Assembly (NCBI GenBank): GCA_013813565.1
Contig: JACCRK010000300.1
Coordinates: 1-32,040, forward strand
DNA: 32,040 nt
Direction of reading: 5' to 3'
Source of the DNA: Herpetosiphonaceae bacterium
Lineage (GTDB): Bacteria > Chloroflexota > Chloroflexia > Chloroflexales > Herpetosiphonaceae
The stretch's first letter is position 1. Each line of letters opens with the position of its first letter. The notes under the pieces were generated by a model, which was not told the DNA's origin, searched no databases, and saw only the letters and a program-made list of their open reading frames with translations. The position numbers and the translations under genes were made by a program. Shown here piece by piece: positions 31,672 through 32,040 of the stretch.

Positions 31672-32040
31672 TCGCCGATCCCCCGGAGCGCGATGTCGCG
31701 GCGCAGTTGCATTCCAGCGAACTGAACCTGGTCGACGGCGCGGTAGGCCAGCGCGCGCGCCGCCGGCAGGTCAGGGGCGGTGGCGGTGATGCCAAGCACC
31801 CGCCCGCCAGCGGTGACAAGCTGGCCGCTGGCGTCCAGGGCGGTTCCGGCGTGGAAGGCCAGCACCTCGGACGGCAGCGCATCGAGGCCCGTGATCTGGT
31901 CGCCGGCGCGGGGCTGGCCGGGATAGTTGGCGGCGGCCAGGACGACACACACCGCCGCGCCAGCGTGCCACTCCAGGGCAACATCGCGGAGATCGCCGGT
32001 CGCCGCCCGCCACATGACATCAAGCAGATCGGTCTTGAGC
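31668..32040 (-). CDS. purD: Phosphoribosylamine--glycine ligase, C-terminal part (partial)
   Basis: The frame runs off the right edge of the window, so only the last roughly 123 residues are present. They begin LKTDLLDVMWRAATGDL and match the end of the PurD ATP-grasp domain. The C-terminal domain follows (CVVLAAANYPGQPRAGD, VTAGGRVLGITATAPDL, AYRAVDQVQFAGMQLRRDI). PurD ligates glycine to phosphoribosylamine, the step just before PurN in the pathway. The TGA stop overlaps the purN start. Confidence 0.93.
   Translation of the reverse strand, partial: LKTDLLDVMWRAATGDLRDVALEWHAGAAVCVVLAAANYPGQPRAGDQITGLDALPSEVLAFHAGTALDASGQLVTAGGRVLGITATAPDLPAARALAYRAVDQVQFAGMQLRRDIALRGIGE

Overview
The window is GC-rich, gene-dense bacterial chromosome. 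Gene content and style point to a Chloroflexota bacterium, most likely class Chloroflexia. The clues are large STAND-type NTPases with HEAT or TPR arms, a secreted nucleotidase with a duplicated 'FxxxGGLPVFGYP'-type N-terminal module, a propionyl-CoA carboxylase beta subunit, many HATPase/STAS signalling genes and intergenic heptanucleotide repeats. This placement is inferred from families and was not tested by a search. I saw no rRNA, tRNA, CRISPR array, insertion sequence or phage gene.

Layout, left to right. (1) 1-5.1 kb: the tail of an unknown gene, a secreted 5'-nucleotidase, an AlkA-type DNA glycosylase, and a membrane/coiled-coil protein. (2) 4.4-8.0 kb, minus strand: fabF, rnc, an RmlD-like SDR protein and a small HEAT-repeat protein, the last three overlapping end to end. 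(3) 8.1-12.6 kb, minus strand: a riboflavin cluster in the order ribD, ribE, a SAM methyltransferase, ribBA, ribH. Its first gene seems to be transcribed as a leaderless mRNA, and no FMN riboswitch is visible. (4) 12.7-14.5 kb, plus strand: a stand-alone glycogen-binding (CBM48) domain protein with a clean promoter and terminator, then a HAS-barrel-like protein coupled to thiamine pyrophosphokinase. (5) 14.5-16 kb, minus strand: a CheY-like response regulator and a degenerate old-yellow-enzyme homologue. (6) 16.1-20.9 kb, plus strand: a two-gene operon of a 1291-aa NACHT-like NTPase with HEAT repeats and a response regulator fused to a RodZ-type HTH and a C-terminal membrane anchor. (7) 21-23.2 kb: a secreted beta-propeller protein and a DAO-family FAD oxidoreductase. 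(8) 23.3-27.4 kb, plus strand: a translationally coupled pair that looks like one STAND machine split into two polypeptides. One is a 296-aa P-loop NTPase. The other is a 1079-aa zinc-ribbon/winged-helix/TPR/membrane/PH-like protein. (9) 27.8-29.2 kb, minus strand: an RsbW/RsbW/STAS partner-switching operon. (10) 29.3-32 kb, minus strand: pccB, purN and the 3' part of purD.

The metabolic genes (fab, rib, tpk, pcc, pur) are conventional. The least explained content is the signalling genes: the split STAND operon, the NACHT-HEAT plus REC-RodZ-TM operon, and the double-RsbW operon. Other unexplained points are the methyltransferase inside the rib cluster, the catalytically degenerate OYE, and a family of period-7 repeats at four or more intergenic sites. 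All start sites were chosen from visible Shine-Dalgarno sequences and often differ from the longest open frame.
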